A DNA stretch of 64,000 nucleotides, from contig WRAQ01000001.1 of the NCBI GenBank assembly GCA_009780115.1, positions 62,001 through 126,000 on the forward strand, read 5' to 3'. How positions within the stretch are numbered: the first letter of the stretch is position 1; each line of letters starts with the position of its first letter. The notes below the pieces were generated by a model that was not told the DNA's origin, ran no database searches, and saw nothing but the letters and a program-made list of their open reading frames with translations. The stretch comes from Lachnospiraceae bacterium (GTDB lineage: Bacteria > Bacillota > Clostridia > Lachnospirales > Lachnospiraceae). A program made the translations under genes and the position numbers. Positions 36,794-46,372 of the stretch are shown one piece after another.

Positions 36794-37612
36794 TCAATTA
36801 TAATTTATAAAGAATTTATTCCAGATAAATATCTTTGGTATTTTATAAGCCCTGCCGATACGAACCGGCTCGCCGAATTTTCCGCTTTTCATTTCCTTGT
36901 AAATGGTCTGCTTGCTGACACTGAATATTTTTGATAAGATTTCATCAGAATCATTATCCTTTTGATCTTTTTCCAAACGCGCCACTAAATTATTAACGTG
37001 TTCTCGTACTTTCTTGAGATACAGTAGATAATCATTTCGATCTGTAATTATACTCGTTTTGGTAATTTCAAGAAGAATGGACTCTGGTATTTTCTTTTGT
37101 TGTTCTGGAAATAGCATATACTTGCGATATGCAGATATTAATTCACTTTTGCTCATTTTAAAAACATTTCTATTTTTTCCGCCAATAATATGAGAGCCGT
37201 TAATAAATCGATCACGTTCATCCAAGTTTTTTATTCTTGAAATAATTTCAGCTTTTGCTATACCCAAATCAACAACCAGTTGTGGGTTATAGGAAAATTC
37301 GCGGGCGACTTTTACGAGAACCCTAGCCAAGCTTAATGAAAACGGTAGTTTATCTTCCACCCATTTTTCATAACTACCGTGTGGTAATTTAGCTTTTACA
37401 GCACTAAGAATCACACCCATTTTATAAGCGTAAGCTTCTCTCCGATTGTTTAATTGTAAAAGTATTTTGCCGATATCATCAAGTGCATCAGCAAGATTAT
37501 CGCTGCCGATTAAACTTGTTATTTTATTTGGCAACATCAGTAAATTTTTGCCGTGTTCATCATAATAATTATCAAATTGCTCCATAACTTCGGAAAAATC
37601 TTCACTGGTCAT
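36794..37612 (-). CDS. DUF3102-like protein with C-terminal excisionase-type HTH
   Basis: 272 aa. The middle part, AYKMGVILSAVKAKLPHGSYEKWVE then FSLSLARVLVKVA, matches the DUF3102 pattern of element-borne proteins. The last ~45 residues, IFSVSKQTIYKEMKSGKF and PVRIGRAYKIP, look like an excisionase (MerR-like HTH) domain. Next to the integrase, it is the likely directionality factor of the element. AAGGAAG before ATG 37612. The fusion is inferred by eye. Confidence 0.65.
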   Translation of the reverse strand: MTSEDFSEVMEQFDNYYDEHGKNLLMLPNKITSLIGSDNLADALDDIGKILLQLNNRREAYAYKMGVILSAVKAKLPHGSYEKWVEDKLPFSLSLARVLVKVAREFSYNPQLVVDLGIAKAEIISRIKNLDERDRFINGSHIIGGKNRNVFKMSKSELISAYRKYMLFPEQQKKIPESILLEITKTSIITDRNDYLLYLKKVREHVNNLVARLEKDQKDNDSDEILSKIFSVSKQTIYKEMKSGKFGEPVRIGRAYKIPKIFIWNKFFINYN

Positions 37613-37761
37613 ATTAATTACTTCCTTTCATAGAATGCGTTTTAACTTGATTTAGGGTTAATTCTTCGCATCTCTTTCAAGAGCCTGCTCCCTGCGGTCT
37701 CTGCCGCGGAGAGAGCCACCAATTTCACGTGAGGCTTTACTCTCACACTGCTAAACCACCT

Positions 37762-39170
37762 TTAGGTTTTAGACTCAAGAATCTCGGTTATATCTTCTTC
37801 AGAAATATCATTTGCCTGTAAAAACGAGATAACATCATCTGATACCTCGCCAATACTATTGGGGAGAACAGTACGTGGCTGCTTTGCATTCCTATCCGTG
37901 ATAAGATTCATGGAATACAAGCTATCCAAAATGGCATCCGCCCTGTTGCCCATCTTAAATTCCTGCATGATCTGCATCTTAGAAACGCTTTTACGCCCTA
38001 ACATCCAACGAATGATTTCTGCCAATTCTTTCTTATTACTATGAAGTAACTCACCAGTATTATCTACGATTGCCGAAAACTGAGATATGTCCATCTCGGG
38101 AATCACAAACTTCCTATTTAAATCATGGGGCTGTGATTTTACGAATGTAACTAGCTTTTCAAGCTCATCCCTAGATATATATGCTCCTTGTAGATACGTA
38201 GGCTGAGGGTTTTCGTTGGATTTGAAAAGCATAGCTCCTTTACCGGGCAATTTTTCGGCTCCACTTTCCCCTAAGATGGCTATTGAGTTGTGAAATTTTG
38301 CGCAGGTAAATGCAATGCGTGTTGTAATATTCCCAATGTCGATCTTCATATTTTTAAGAGTAGGGTCTTGAGTGCAACAACTAAAAACATTTTAGCTTGC
38401 CGTCCGTGTCGTAGAATAGTTGATATACAATCGATTATTAATTGGGCTAATTTCTTGTCGCTTATATTTGACAAAATCGACAAGTATTCGTCGATTATAG
38501 AAATTAAGGCGGGTTCGTGGACTAATTCATTAATACTAAGCTTCATCCGCCGTTCCAACTCGGCAACAAGTTTTAGCAAGACATAAACAGCGGTATTGAC
38601 ATCCTTGATTATAGAGTAGGATAAATGAGGAATACCGGCAAATATATCTAAGGCATATGCCCCAACATCAAACAACAAGAGATTCACCTTTTTTACCGGC
38701 TGTAAATATATGATGCTTGCAATTAAACTCCATAAACCTACGCTTTTGCCGGAACCGGTTGACCCGGCATACATCGCATGAATCAGCTTAACCAAATCGA
38801 CAAAGCGCATTGCCCCTCGCATATCATAGCCAAGCGCAATTGGAAGAATCATTTTGCTCCTGCAAATCGCTGAGCTATTCAGCATCTTCCTTAAACTGTT
38901 TTCATTAATCGGCTTTTCCGATACTGCTATTCGGACTGTGAGATTTTCTTTGAAAGGTTGGAACAATGGTAGCTGCAAAGCTGTTTGAATATCTTTTGCC
39001 CGATTAAAGATTAAGCTTTCCTGCGTACCTGGATTAAGTTTAATAGTGTATATACACCTTTCCTCGCCATTAACCAACTCACAGGAAGTAACTTTAATTG
39101 GTGCAGCTCGTTTTCCACTATGTTTCCAGTAGTGTGTCACTATTTTCTGTGCCATATTTTTAATATTCAT
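37762..39170 (-). pseudogene. FtsK/SpoIIIE-type DNA translocase (TcpA-like) split by frameshift
   Basis: Two adjacent frames make one protein. The first (39170-38346) carries Walker A AGSTGSGKSV and Walker B-like ALISIIDEY and ends QAKMFLVVALKTLLLKI. The second (to 37762) starts MKIDIGNITTRIAF, the rest of the FtsK motor, then a winged-helix-like tail. Adding one base near 38372-38375 restores VVATQDPTLKN, the conserved ATQ.PT.KN joint, so one base was lost. Coupling protein/translocase for conjugative transfer in Gram-positive elements. No programmed-slippage motif is obvious. Confidence 0.88.
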
Positions 39171-39396
39171 AATATTTGTCCTCTCTCCTTACTCAATTCA
39201 TTCGTTCGGCGTTCGTTCGGAATCTATATGTATCTTTCTTGACGAAAAAGCAGAAATCATATATGATGTTGAAAGACGAACGATTAGGATGAATGAAGTA
39301 AAACGTTGCCAAAGTGGATAGCGCGGCTGTTGCCGCACCATCCACACTGTAGCAAACTATTATTTTCGCTTATCCGGCAAACATAACGTTTCCATA

Positions 39397-39501
39397 TTAA
39401 TGGGTACGCATAAATTTGATTGCTTCCTGCCATTCATCATTGCTGTTCCTATCAAACTTACCGCTGATGGCAACGAACGAATTAAAACTGTTTGCCACCA
39501 A
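39397..39501 (-). pseudogene. short ORF remnant
   Basis: A 34-codon frame (TTG start) with the protein-like stretch FVAISGKFDRNSNDEWQEAI. No clear start site, so it is probably a remnant of a larger gene or a small unannotated protein. Otherwise the 39171-39545 gap shows only CGTTCGG direct repeats at about 39204-39223 and no other gene. Confidence 0.3.
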
Positions 39502-39545
39502 GGATTAGTGTTTGATTTGACCGGATATTGTGCCGTATAAACCTG

Positions 39546-39803
39546 TTATTGTACTTGTTGCATTTGCGCCTGCATCATGAATGCCTGGATTGCCTGTCTT
39601 GTGCGTTCGTTTTCAAGTTCCAGGCACTTAATACGCAATTTGAGCTTCTTAGTTCCGCTCTTCTTGCCTTGTTTCTGATTCTTGTTGCCTGACCCACGTA
39701 TGTATCCATTAATGTCGTCAAGCTTTGCCATTAGCTCTGCGTAGTCGGTTAGCCCAAGATTCGTGCTAAATGCACTGTTTTCATATAATTTTTCTGCATC
39801 CAT
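39546..39803 (-). CDS. small hypothetical element protein
   Basis: 85 aa: an N-terminal helical part, then a Gly/Lys/Gln-rich linker and a charged coiled coil (about 55-85, KLRIKCLELENERTRQAIQA) ending in Met/Gln-rich sequence. AAAGGAG precedes ATG 39803. First gene of the leftward module (this gene, FtsK, DUF3102-Xis, integrase). Function unknown. Confidence 0.6.
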   Translation of the reverse strand: MDAEKLYENSAFSTNLGLTDYAELMAKLDDINGYIRGSGNKNQKQGKKSGTKKLKLRIKCLELENERTRQAIQAFMMQAQMQQVQ

Positions 39804-39972
39804 TTGGAAGCTCCTTTCATTTTACGATCGCTTCTGATAGTAAAAAAACCAGAGAAGCCATCATTTTTTTGATATGCAAGAGACGGTTATGTTTTAGATA
39901 AAATCTATACATTATCCACTCTGCATTTTGATAGAGGTGCTGGCCAGCGTAATCTATCAATCTGTAGTGACA

Positions 39973-40001
39973 TTGAAATTGACCATCAAACATGATATAA
40001 T
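39973..40001 (+). promoter_or_regulatory. promoter of the 323-aa gene
   Basis: TTGAAA (39973-39978) and TATAAT (39996-40001), 17-base spacer. The leader of about 170 bases holds an eight-codon ORF (ATG 40095 to TAA 40121) with a GGAGAG site, and AACATG/CATGTT inverted words. The gap 39804-40176 has no other gene. Confidence 0.65.
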
Positions 40002-40176
40002 TTTATCATTTCAATTATTAATTAAACATGTTTAGAATCTTAATTTACTTGCAAATTTACTTGAATAACTTGCATGTTTTTTGGAGAGATTATTATGAGA
40101 CTATGTTTCAACTCGTTCTAAAAAATTCTTAATCTGAGTAAGATTTATAAAGGGCCGACTAATAAAAACTGTCGAG

Positions 40177-41148
40177 ATGTTAGTGAAGACAATTGACCCG
40201 GATTGTAGGTATGATGATGCAAGCGTTGATTCTCAAGTATCAAGACTGTTAGCCGGCACAATAAGCCTTGATAGCCATCCTACTGGTAAGGTTAAGGAAA
40301 GAGCCTTGAAAATACATAGGAGAGATATAATTTCCCAATTTCGTAATGTAATAGACATAATACCGCAGGGAAATGATTTATTAGCTGTTCGAGCCCTACG
40401 GGACATTATCGAAAAGGATACTACTTTAGATAATAAAAATAGAAGAGATTTTGAAAAATTCCTTGGCATAACTAAAGATGCTCTGCTTGCACAGAGCGAG
40501 ATTTGGTTGGCAGATTTTTTTGCTGGAATCATGCTTTATACCGCTGTCACACGTACAAGACTGATTGAAGTTCAAATGTGCTTACATAAAATAAATAAGA
40601 GTTATATTGATAGCTTTGCCGACAGCAAAGATATGATTATTATTAATAGAGAATCGTTTTTAAGTCCTTCAAATAAAACGACCATAAATAAAGCAACCAC
40701 AAAAAAATCAACTCTAAGCACCAAACAAATACTTTATAAGTTCAAGATGTCCGTTAATAGTATCGAAGAGCTTATTAATAGAAATCCCCCAATAATGACT
40801 GAAGATGATATTGATAATATGAATAGCTTTGTTAAAGCCATTAGCTTTTCTATATACGATAAAAGTTATTCTAAAATAGATATTTGCAAAAAGATAAAAA
40901 AATTGAGTATTGTTATTGAAGCTAGTTCTATTACCTTTCATATGATGATGTATGCTAAGTTTGAAGCTGCTACAATACCCGATTCAATACCAAAAGAACT
41001 TCATGCAGACTATATCAAACGCATGAAACCCTGGTCGAAACTTCGTTCTACTGGCGAATACGTCCCTTTTAATTTCGAAAGAAGCAAAGAAGCAAAGAAG
41101 CAAAAAAGATATGGGATGACTTTAAACAGGAAGTGCGAACTTTATTAG
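40177..41148 (+). CDS. uncharacterised 323-aa protein
   Basis: 323 aa, predicted all-helical, no signal peptide or clear membrane helix, no motif I recognise. N-terminal part begins TIDPDCRYDDASVDSQVSRLL; the C-terminus is basic (KLRSTGEYVPFNF then EAKKQKRYG). No strong ribosome site before ATG 40177. Its leader with a short ORF suggests translational control. It points towards the Mrr-like nuclease, which has its own promoter, so the two may or may not act together. Confidence 0.6.
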   Translation: MLVKTIDPDCRYDDASVDSQVSRLLAGTISLDSHPTGKVKERALKIHRRDIISQFRNVIDIIPQGNDLLAVRALRDIIEKDTTLDNKNRRDFEKFLGITKDALLAQSEIWLADFFAGIMLYTAVTRTRLIEVQMCLHKINKSYIDSFADSKDMIIINRESFLSPSNKTTINKATTKKSTLSTKQILYKFKMSVNSIEELINRNPPIMTEDDIDNMNSFVKAISFSIYDKSYSKIDICKKIKKLSIVIEASSITFHMMMYAKFEAATIPDSIPKELHADYIKRMKPWSKLRSTGEYVPFNFERSKEAKKQKRYGMTLNRKCELY

Positions 41149-41324
41149 ATGAAATCTATAACAGTAATATTGATTGATCTAATGGTAAATAAGACTATAT
41201 GCTTACGAAAACATATACTGATGTTATTCCGGATAGATTACTCTGCTGCATCCTAAAATGCTTTATGACTGTAGCCTGACTTATCAACAAATGGAAAATC
41301 TTTTTGATGTAGTATAAGGAATTG

Positions 41325-41353
41325 TTGCCAGCAACTGAATGTGATATTATAAT
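41325..41353 (+). promoter_or_regulatory. promoter of the Mrr-like nuclease gene
   Basis: TTGCCA (41325-41330) and TATAAT (41348-41353), 17-base spacer, 59 bases before ATG 41412. Its position inside the longer open frame supports the downstream start. Confidence 0.7.
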
Positions 41354-41411
41354 AAAAGTACGAAAAAAAGATTGTTATGCCATTATAGCAAAGTTAGTTC
41401 GGAAGGTATTT

Positions 41412-42344
41412 ATGAAAGAATTATTGGCCCATAATTATTACGTTTTTAAGCGGTACGGCTTTAATAGAACACATGAAAAATCAAGATTTAAGGTAGAGAT
41501 ATATCCTAGCATCATTGTTGAATTCGGTGAGCCAAAGAGCAAATTAAAAAGCAAAAAATATAAAATGATTCAAATAAATTTTTTAAAAGAAAGATACAGC
41601 CGTGAAATAGTTGATAGATTTTTAAAAAGATTTCATGTTAAATATATCAAATATAAACATAATGGGAGAAAGCTACCCCCTATTTACAGAGTTATGGGGA
41701 GGGCTGATAAGCTGATTCGCGAAGGAAACATAATTATTTGTGATAATACTTCATCTCATAGGGAAGCATTTGCAAGGCAAAACGAATATGATTTTTGGCG
41801 TAATGAATTCTACGAGAAAAATAATTTGTCAAATGACTATGAAACATTAAACTATGCAATTCCGCTATTAATTGACAAAATAGACAACAACACGGACTTT
41901 TTAAATCAAATCCCCAATAGCGATTCTCGAATTTTTGAAGAGCTTGTCGCTGACATTTTTCGAGAATATGGTTATGAAGTTGAATTAACCAAAAAAACAA
42001 GAGATGGCGGAAGGGATATAATTGCCTTAAAAAGAAAAAACGGAAAAGTAAATGAAAAAATCCTAATTGAATGTAAACATTGGAATGATGCGATTGGTAT
42101 TTCTTCAATCAGAGAATTGATAGGAGTTGCAATTGCAGAAGATGAGTTTCCGACAGGAATTATTTTAGCTACAACAAGCAGATTCTCAAAAGATGCGAAA
42201 GCTTATATGCCAAAAGCAGTAAAAATCGATTTAGATAGAAAGGATTTTGATGATATTATTGAATGGATTGGTGATTATGGTGCTATTCAGTTTTCAAAGT
42301 CAGGGATTAATAATTACTTTAAAAGCTTGATTAATTGGCCTTAA
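41412..42344 (+). CDS. Mrr-type restriction endonuclease
   Basis: 310 aa. The C-terminal ~120 residues form an Mrr_cat PD-(D/E)XK nuclease: IFEELVADIFREYGYEVE, then DGGRDI and IECKHW giving the D...ExK site, and TGIILATTSRFSKDA. The N-terminal ~190 residues are an unrecognised, basic region perhaps for DNA recognition. Mrr enzymes are usually type IV, cutting methylated foreign DNA. ATG 41412 follows GGAAGG. Likely defence cargo. Confidence 0.85.
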   Translation: MKELLAHNYYVFKRYGFNRTHEKSRFKVEIYPSIIVEFGEPKSKLKSKKYKMIQINFLKERYSREIVDRFLKRFHVKYIKYKHNGRKLPPIYRVMGRADKLIREGNIIICDNTSSHREAFARQNEYDFWRNEFYEKNNLSNDYETLNYAIPLLIDKIDNNTDFLNQIPNSDSRIFEELVADIFREYGYEVELTKKTRDGGRDIIALKRKNGKVNEKILIECKHWNDAIGISSIRELIGVAIAEDEFPTGIILATTSRFSKDAKAYMPKAVKIDLDRKDFDDIIEWIGDYGAIQFSKSGINNYFKSLINWP

Positions 42345-42389
42345 TTTTCATGGGAGACACATGCTTACCTATAATTATACAAGCAACGC

Positions 42390-42508
42390 AATTCATTGCT
42401 ATCATGTCGCTTACTAATAATTACGAAAACTCATTCATGATGGGCTTAATCTTTCGGCTATTCAAAGATTTCAGTGCCAAATACAGCGATTTCTTTGAGC
42501 TTGTGAAA
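42390..42508 (-). pseudogene. gene remnant, similar to 48390-48540
   Basis: On the minus strand it reads KKSLYLALKSLNSRKIK, the same peptide as at about 48530-48480. A fragment of an unknown gene, cut off on its upstream side by the insertion sequence at 42513. Confidence 0.55.
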
Positions 42509-42512
42509 AAAA

Positions 42513-44009
42513 GGACCCGTTGACAAACTCCAAATAATGAGCCTAAAATTGCCTCCGATATGGTATAATTAAGCCATGTCAGGAGGCAAATATTTATGAT
42601 GGGAAAACAGGATAATCAGATGCAGATGATGATTTTTGATATCGAATCCATGATACCGGAAAACCATCTTTTGAGGCAGATTAAAAATTGTGTAAACTTT
42701 GACTTTATTTATGAGAAAGCAGCCCCCTTTTATTCCAAGACGGGCAGGAAATCCATTGACCCCGTTGTTATGATGAAGATGCTGCTCATTGGATATCTTT
42801 ATGGGATTAAGTCGGAGCGCAGATTGGAAGAGGATGTGTCATTGAACATTGCCTACCGTTGGTTTTGCGGCTTGGATTTGGCAAATAGGGTGCCGGACCA
42901 CTCCACATTCAGCCAGAACAGAAAGCGCAGGTTCCAAGATGGACAAGTATTCCTAGAGCTTTTCAATGGGATTGTTTTGCAATGCATCGAAAAGGGGCTT
43001 GTTTCCGGGGAGGCAGTGGCGGATGGCTCCTTCCTGCCAGCAAATATCTCAATAAAAAGTACAACAGAATCGATAAACATAGTTCAAAAATCTGCCATCC
43101 GATATTTAGACGAGCTGGAAGAAGAAATGTCTAAGCTTCCTGGATACCATCCGCCGAAGCCTTTAGAAGTGGAGAAGCGTGTACTCAAAAGCACCACCGA
43201 TCCCGATTGTGGTTACATCAACCAGAGGAGCAAGAAAGGTTTGGGATATCTTACGGAAATGACGGTGGACACTGCCAATGGAATCGTCACAGGGGTAGAC
43301 TGCCATCCGGCAAATATCCGTGAAAGCGACATGCTCCTCAACCATTTAAAGAAACAAAAGGAAAACCTAGGTTATCCAATTCATACGCTTGCACTAGATG
43401 GAGGGTATGATGTCGGTGCAATCCACCGGGGCTTGGAACTGTTGGAGATTGACGGCTATACTGCAATCAGGGTTTACCAGAACAATGCTTTGAAAAAGGG
43501 GTTCCGCTATTGCCCTGAAACCGATGGGTTTCTATGTGAGAAGGAAAAGCTTCTTACATTTCAGCGGATTATATACAAGAAATGTACTATGAACTACTAT
43601 CGCTTATATCAGATACCGCGCAAGGAATGCAAAGATTGTCCAAACTTACTGCATTGTGAAATAGACAAGGGCGGGGTCAGGATTAATGCCAGTGCAAACT
43701 ATCCCGCCTTTCATCGGAACAAACAAAAATATGAAACCCCAAGATATTTTGAGATGATGAGGCTCCGAAAAATCTGGGCAGAAGGTACTTTTGCCGTTTT
43801 GAAACGGGAACATAATTTAAAAAGCATAAGGAAGAGGGGTATCCATAGGGCGACCGAGGAATGCCTGCTTTCCGCTACTGCACTTAACCTTAAAAGGATG
43901 ATAAAAACAATAAAAGCAGCATGAATCATCTTTTTTCGAAGCCAATAAATGAGTCATTACTGGGTAATAAAATTTGTGGTTGAAAATATATGAGTTTGTC
44001 AACAGGTCC
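42513..44009 (+). mobile_element. IS1182-type insertion sequence, complete
   Basis: 1497 bp with 18-bp inverted ends GGACCYGTTGACAAACTC (left 42513, right 44009), 17 of 18 matching. It has one intact transposase gene. A partial inverted copy abuts its right end. Confidence 0.88.
42596..43924 (+). CDS. IS1182 family transposase
   Basis: 442 aa, apparently intact. DUF772 N-terminal region (RKSIDPVVMMKMLLIGYLYG; YRWFCGLDL; PDHSTFSQNR), DDE residues in VADGSFLPA and LALDGGYD and the Glu in WAEGTFAVLKREH, with a Cys-rich CKDCPNLLHC insert. GGAGG before the ATG. Confidence 0.93.
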   Translation: MMGKQDNQMQMMIFDIESMIPENHLLRQIKNCVNFDFIYEKAAPFYSKTGRKSIDPVVMMKMLLIGYLYGIKSERRLEEDVSLNIAYRWFCGLDLANRVPDHSTFSQNRKRRFQDGQVFLELFNGIVLQCIEKGLVSGEAVADGSFLPANISIKSTTESINIVQKSAIRYLDELEEEMSKLPGYHPPKPLEVEKRVLKSTTDPDCGYINQRSKKGLGYLTEMTVDTANGIVTGVDCHPANIRESDMLLNHLKKQKENLGYPIHTLALDGGYDVGAIHRGLELLEIDGYTAIRVYQNNALKKGFRYCPETDGFLCEKEKLLTFQRIIYKKCTMNYYRLYQIPRKECKDCPNLLHCEIDKGGVRINASANYPAFHRNKQKYETPRYFEMMRLRKIWAEGTFAVLKREHNLKSIRKRGIHRATEECLLSATALNLKRMIKTIKAA

Positions 44010-44184
44010 TTTTTAATCTGCCTCAAAAGATGGTTTTCCGGTATCATGGATTCGATATCAAAAATCATCATCTGCATCTGATTATCCTGTTTTCCCATCA
44101 TAAATATTTGTCTCCTGACATGGCTTAATTATACCATATCGGAGGCAATTTTAGGCTCATTATTTGGAGTTTGTCAACGGGTCC
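44010..44184 (-). mobile_element. 175-bp inverted fragment of the IS1182-type element
   Basis: The reverse complement of 42513-42687 (left end and first ~30 codons of the transposase) with a single mismatch, in the ribosome site. It begins at the base next to the right end of the complete copy. Confidence 0.9.
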
Positions 44185-44239
44185 ATTTATTCACAGACCC
44201 ATTTCTTTTCTGGTACAAGCGATACTAAGCGAAGCACAA

Positions 44240-46372
44240 TTACAAATCGGTAAATATAGCTTTTATTATAATGGCACATTTTTCCACTCTGTCTTCTGTA
44301 TCAATTTCTTGATCTTGGGTGATTTCCAGAAAGTATCCTTCTTCCGATATAGTGAGTAAGCCTTTAGAAACAGCATCATTCAAAACGAGTTCATTACCGC
44401 TAAATATAAAACCATAATCATCACTTTCTATTTCTACACCATTCAAATTTAACGGATCATTTGCATATCCAGTGATCTCCCTTACCCTTCCTTTGTGTCC
44501 CAGGATTGTGTTGACCGCCAATAAGAACGGATCCCAGTGATATCCGCTTAATCTTGTTTTATAAAGTTTTGTAACTACATAGGGGCAATACCATATATAA
44601 AAGCCGGATTCCGTTCCTGTTCGGAAATCATCATATTTCAAATAGTAATAATCCCAATCATATTGACTTTTACTATAACACTCATCAATATATCCCTTTA
44701 CACGTTCTTCTAATTGCTTCGAAACCTCTTCGGTCATATCAATAGAATCAAGCAATGCTGTCAGGGTAGGTTTAAATTTCTCTTCATAGTCTTTCCTTTC
44801 ATTACTTGGAGTAAGAAGCTCCTGCCAGACGCTTTCCTTGTAATTTCCCAGTCTGCATCTGCTACCTTGCGTTTGCGAATAATCTCCAAAGGTTACTAGT
44901 GCGCGACTAATCAAATCGTATTCTTTATCGCAAAGCCGTCCATATTCAAAAAGTCTCAAAAATGCCAGCGCACGGCCTTTTAGTTTTCCCGCATCATCCA
45001 GAACCATTATTGCCAGGCAACCTCTTAGTAAAATACTATCCTCAAGTTGACACAAGGTTGGATAAAGTGCATTTTGACTGCTAAACTTTTCTTTTTCAAT
45101 TTCTTCACTTATTTGCCTAGAATTGAAATGTCGCCCTTCAAGGGTTTTGACGGTTTCGAGGCTACCGCTCACAATCACTTCTTCTGTTGCTTTTAATAAA
45201 AGAGGCAGCGATTCTTTACGCATAGCATCTGATGATTGCGCCGCCAGATTACGAAGCCGACGAATCCGGGTTTTGAAATCTACGGTTTCCTTTTCAAGAT
45301 GAAGGATGCATCCATAAAGCATTAATTGCTGGCTTATGGGAAAGCTCGCGTCAAAATTATCTATACACATTTTAAACAAATTAATATCTTTCGCGTCATT
45401 CGCAAAAAACAACCGAACCTTACCCTCTTGATAGTCGTCACCAAAATAAAAATGTTCATCAAAAAATCCTTGATTATTCCTAAATAAATCCGCAAATAAA
45501 TCAAGCCACCGAACAAACCTTTCATGATAATCATCACCTATCACCGATTTGGCATAGGCAAAGAAGCGCATGAAAGCGGAATCTACATTCTGTGCAATGT
45601 CGTCTCCTTCACCATCTTTATATAAAGACCAAAATAAATCAGACCATTCCCCATCTATTTTACGATTGAATTCCTGTTGTTTTTCTCCGCTAAGTTCTTT
45701 CATATATTGGGCTTTAAACCCTTCAAACTCAGTAAGCTCCTTCCCGCGGGAGTTCATCTTGATATACAATTCATCCGAAAGCTTGAAGTCATCCATACGC
45801 AACAGATAAAAAGAAATCAGACCGTTCTCTTTTGTGGTAAGGCTTTCCCATGCTCCGCCGATTTCAGTTTCGTCATAACATTTATGAATTGCCTGAATCA
45901 TAGTGAGCATAGAGCTTATGGTTGCGTCATGTGTCCATGACGCCATAAACCAAGATTCGTCAATGATATACTCCCGTAAATCCGTAACTAAAAAATCATC
46001 AGGACAGTAATTCGCCAATATCTTGCAAAACACGCGTGAACTATGGCGGGTCTCATATGAGAATTTTTCAAGTTGCTTTTTTACATCCTCAATATGCCCT
46101 TCCCTGACTGCAATATACCAGTGTAACAGAAACAACGTTGTAAGCCGTTGCTGGCCGTCAAGTGGCAGAAAAATTTCATCGTTTTTATAACCATACACAA
46201 AGTCAAGGGTTAATGGTTTACCGTACTTCAGCGCATTGAAGATCGTTTTCAAAAATTTATTCCGGATCTCCGCTACCTTTATTGATTTACGTCCTTGTGC
46301 ATAATCACGTTGCATAATCGGTATTTTAACCTTGTTTTCTTCAACAAGGCTCCAGAAGGATTTATCAGCCAT
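44240..46372 (-). CDS. DUF262 protein (GmrS-like), first of tandem pair
   Basis: 710 aa. DUF262 (ParB-like) core: IPIMQRDYAQGR and LPLDGQQRLTTLFLLHWY, the nucleotide/DNA-binding motif of GmrSD-type defence proteins. The rest is long and helical, with no HNH motif found. ATG 46372 follows GGAGG and overlaps the previous gene by eight bases, so it is coupled to the DUF262-DUF1524 gene. Probable defence function against modified phage DNA, inferred from the family. Confidence 0.85.
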   Translation of the reverse strand: MADKSFWSLVEENKVKIPIMQRDYAQGRKSIKVAEIRNKFLKTIFNALKYGKPLTLDFVYGYKNDEIFLPLDGQQRLTTLFLLHWYIAVREGHIEDVKKQLEKFSYETRHSSRVFCKILANYCPDDFLVTDLREYIIDESWFMASWTHDATISSMLTMIQAIHKCYDETEIGGAWESLTTKENGLISFYLLRMDDFKLSDELYIKMNSRGKELTEFEGFKAQYMKELSGEKQQEFNRKIDGEWSDLFWSLYKDGEGDDIAQNVDSAFMRFFAYAKSVIGDDYHERFVRWLDLFADLFRNNQGFFDEHFYFGDDYQEGKVRLFFANDAKDINLFKMCIDNFDASFPISQQLMLYGCILHLEKETVDFKTRIRRLRNLAAQSSDAMRKESLPLLLKATEEVIVSGSLETVKTLEGRHFNSRQISEEIEKEKFSSQNALYPTLCQLEDSILLRGCLAIMVLDDAGKLKGRALAFLRLFEYGRLCDKEYDLISRALVTFGDYSQTQGSRCRLGNYKESVWQELLTPSNERKDYEEKFKPTLTALLDSIDMTEEVSKQLEERVKGYIDECYSKSQYDWDYYYLKYDDFRTGTESGFYIWYCPYVVTKLYKTRLSGYHWDPFLLAVNTILGHKGRVREITGYANDPLNLNGVEIESDDYGFIFSGNELVLNDAVSKGLLTISEEGYFLEITQDQEIDTEDRVEKCAIIIKAIFTDL

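Noticed and set aside
36694..40176. A relaxase or replication initiator of the element
   Set aside because: No Rep_trans, MobA or similar motif was seen in any frame; the 272-aa protein fits DUF3102 plus HTH.
42335..42523. 62-codon plus-strand ORF before the IS1182-type element
   Set aside because: No ribosome site; the similarity to 48.5 kb is better explained by a minus-strand gene remnant.
43817..44101. 94-codon minus-strand ORF beginning like the IS1182 transposase
   Set aside because: It is the truncated inverted copy reading into the main IS in the wrong frame, not a gene.
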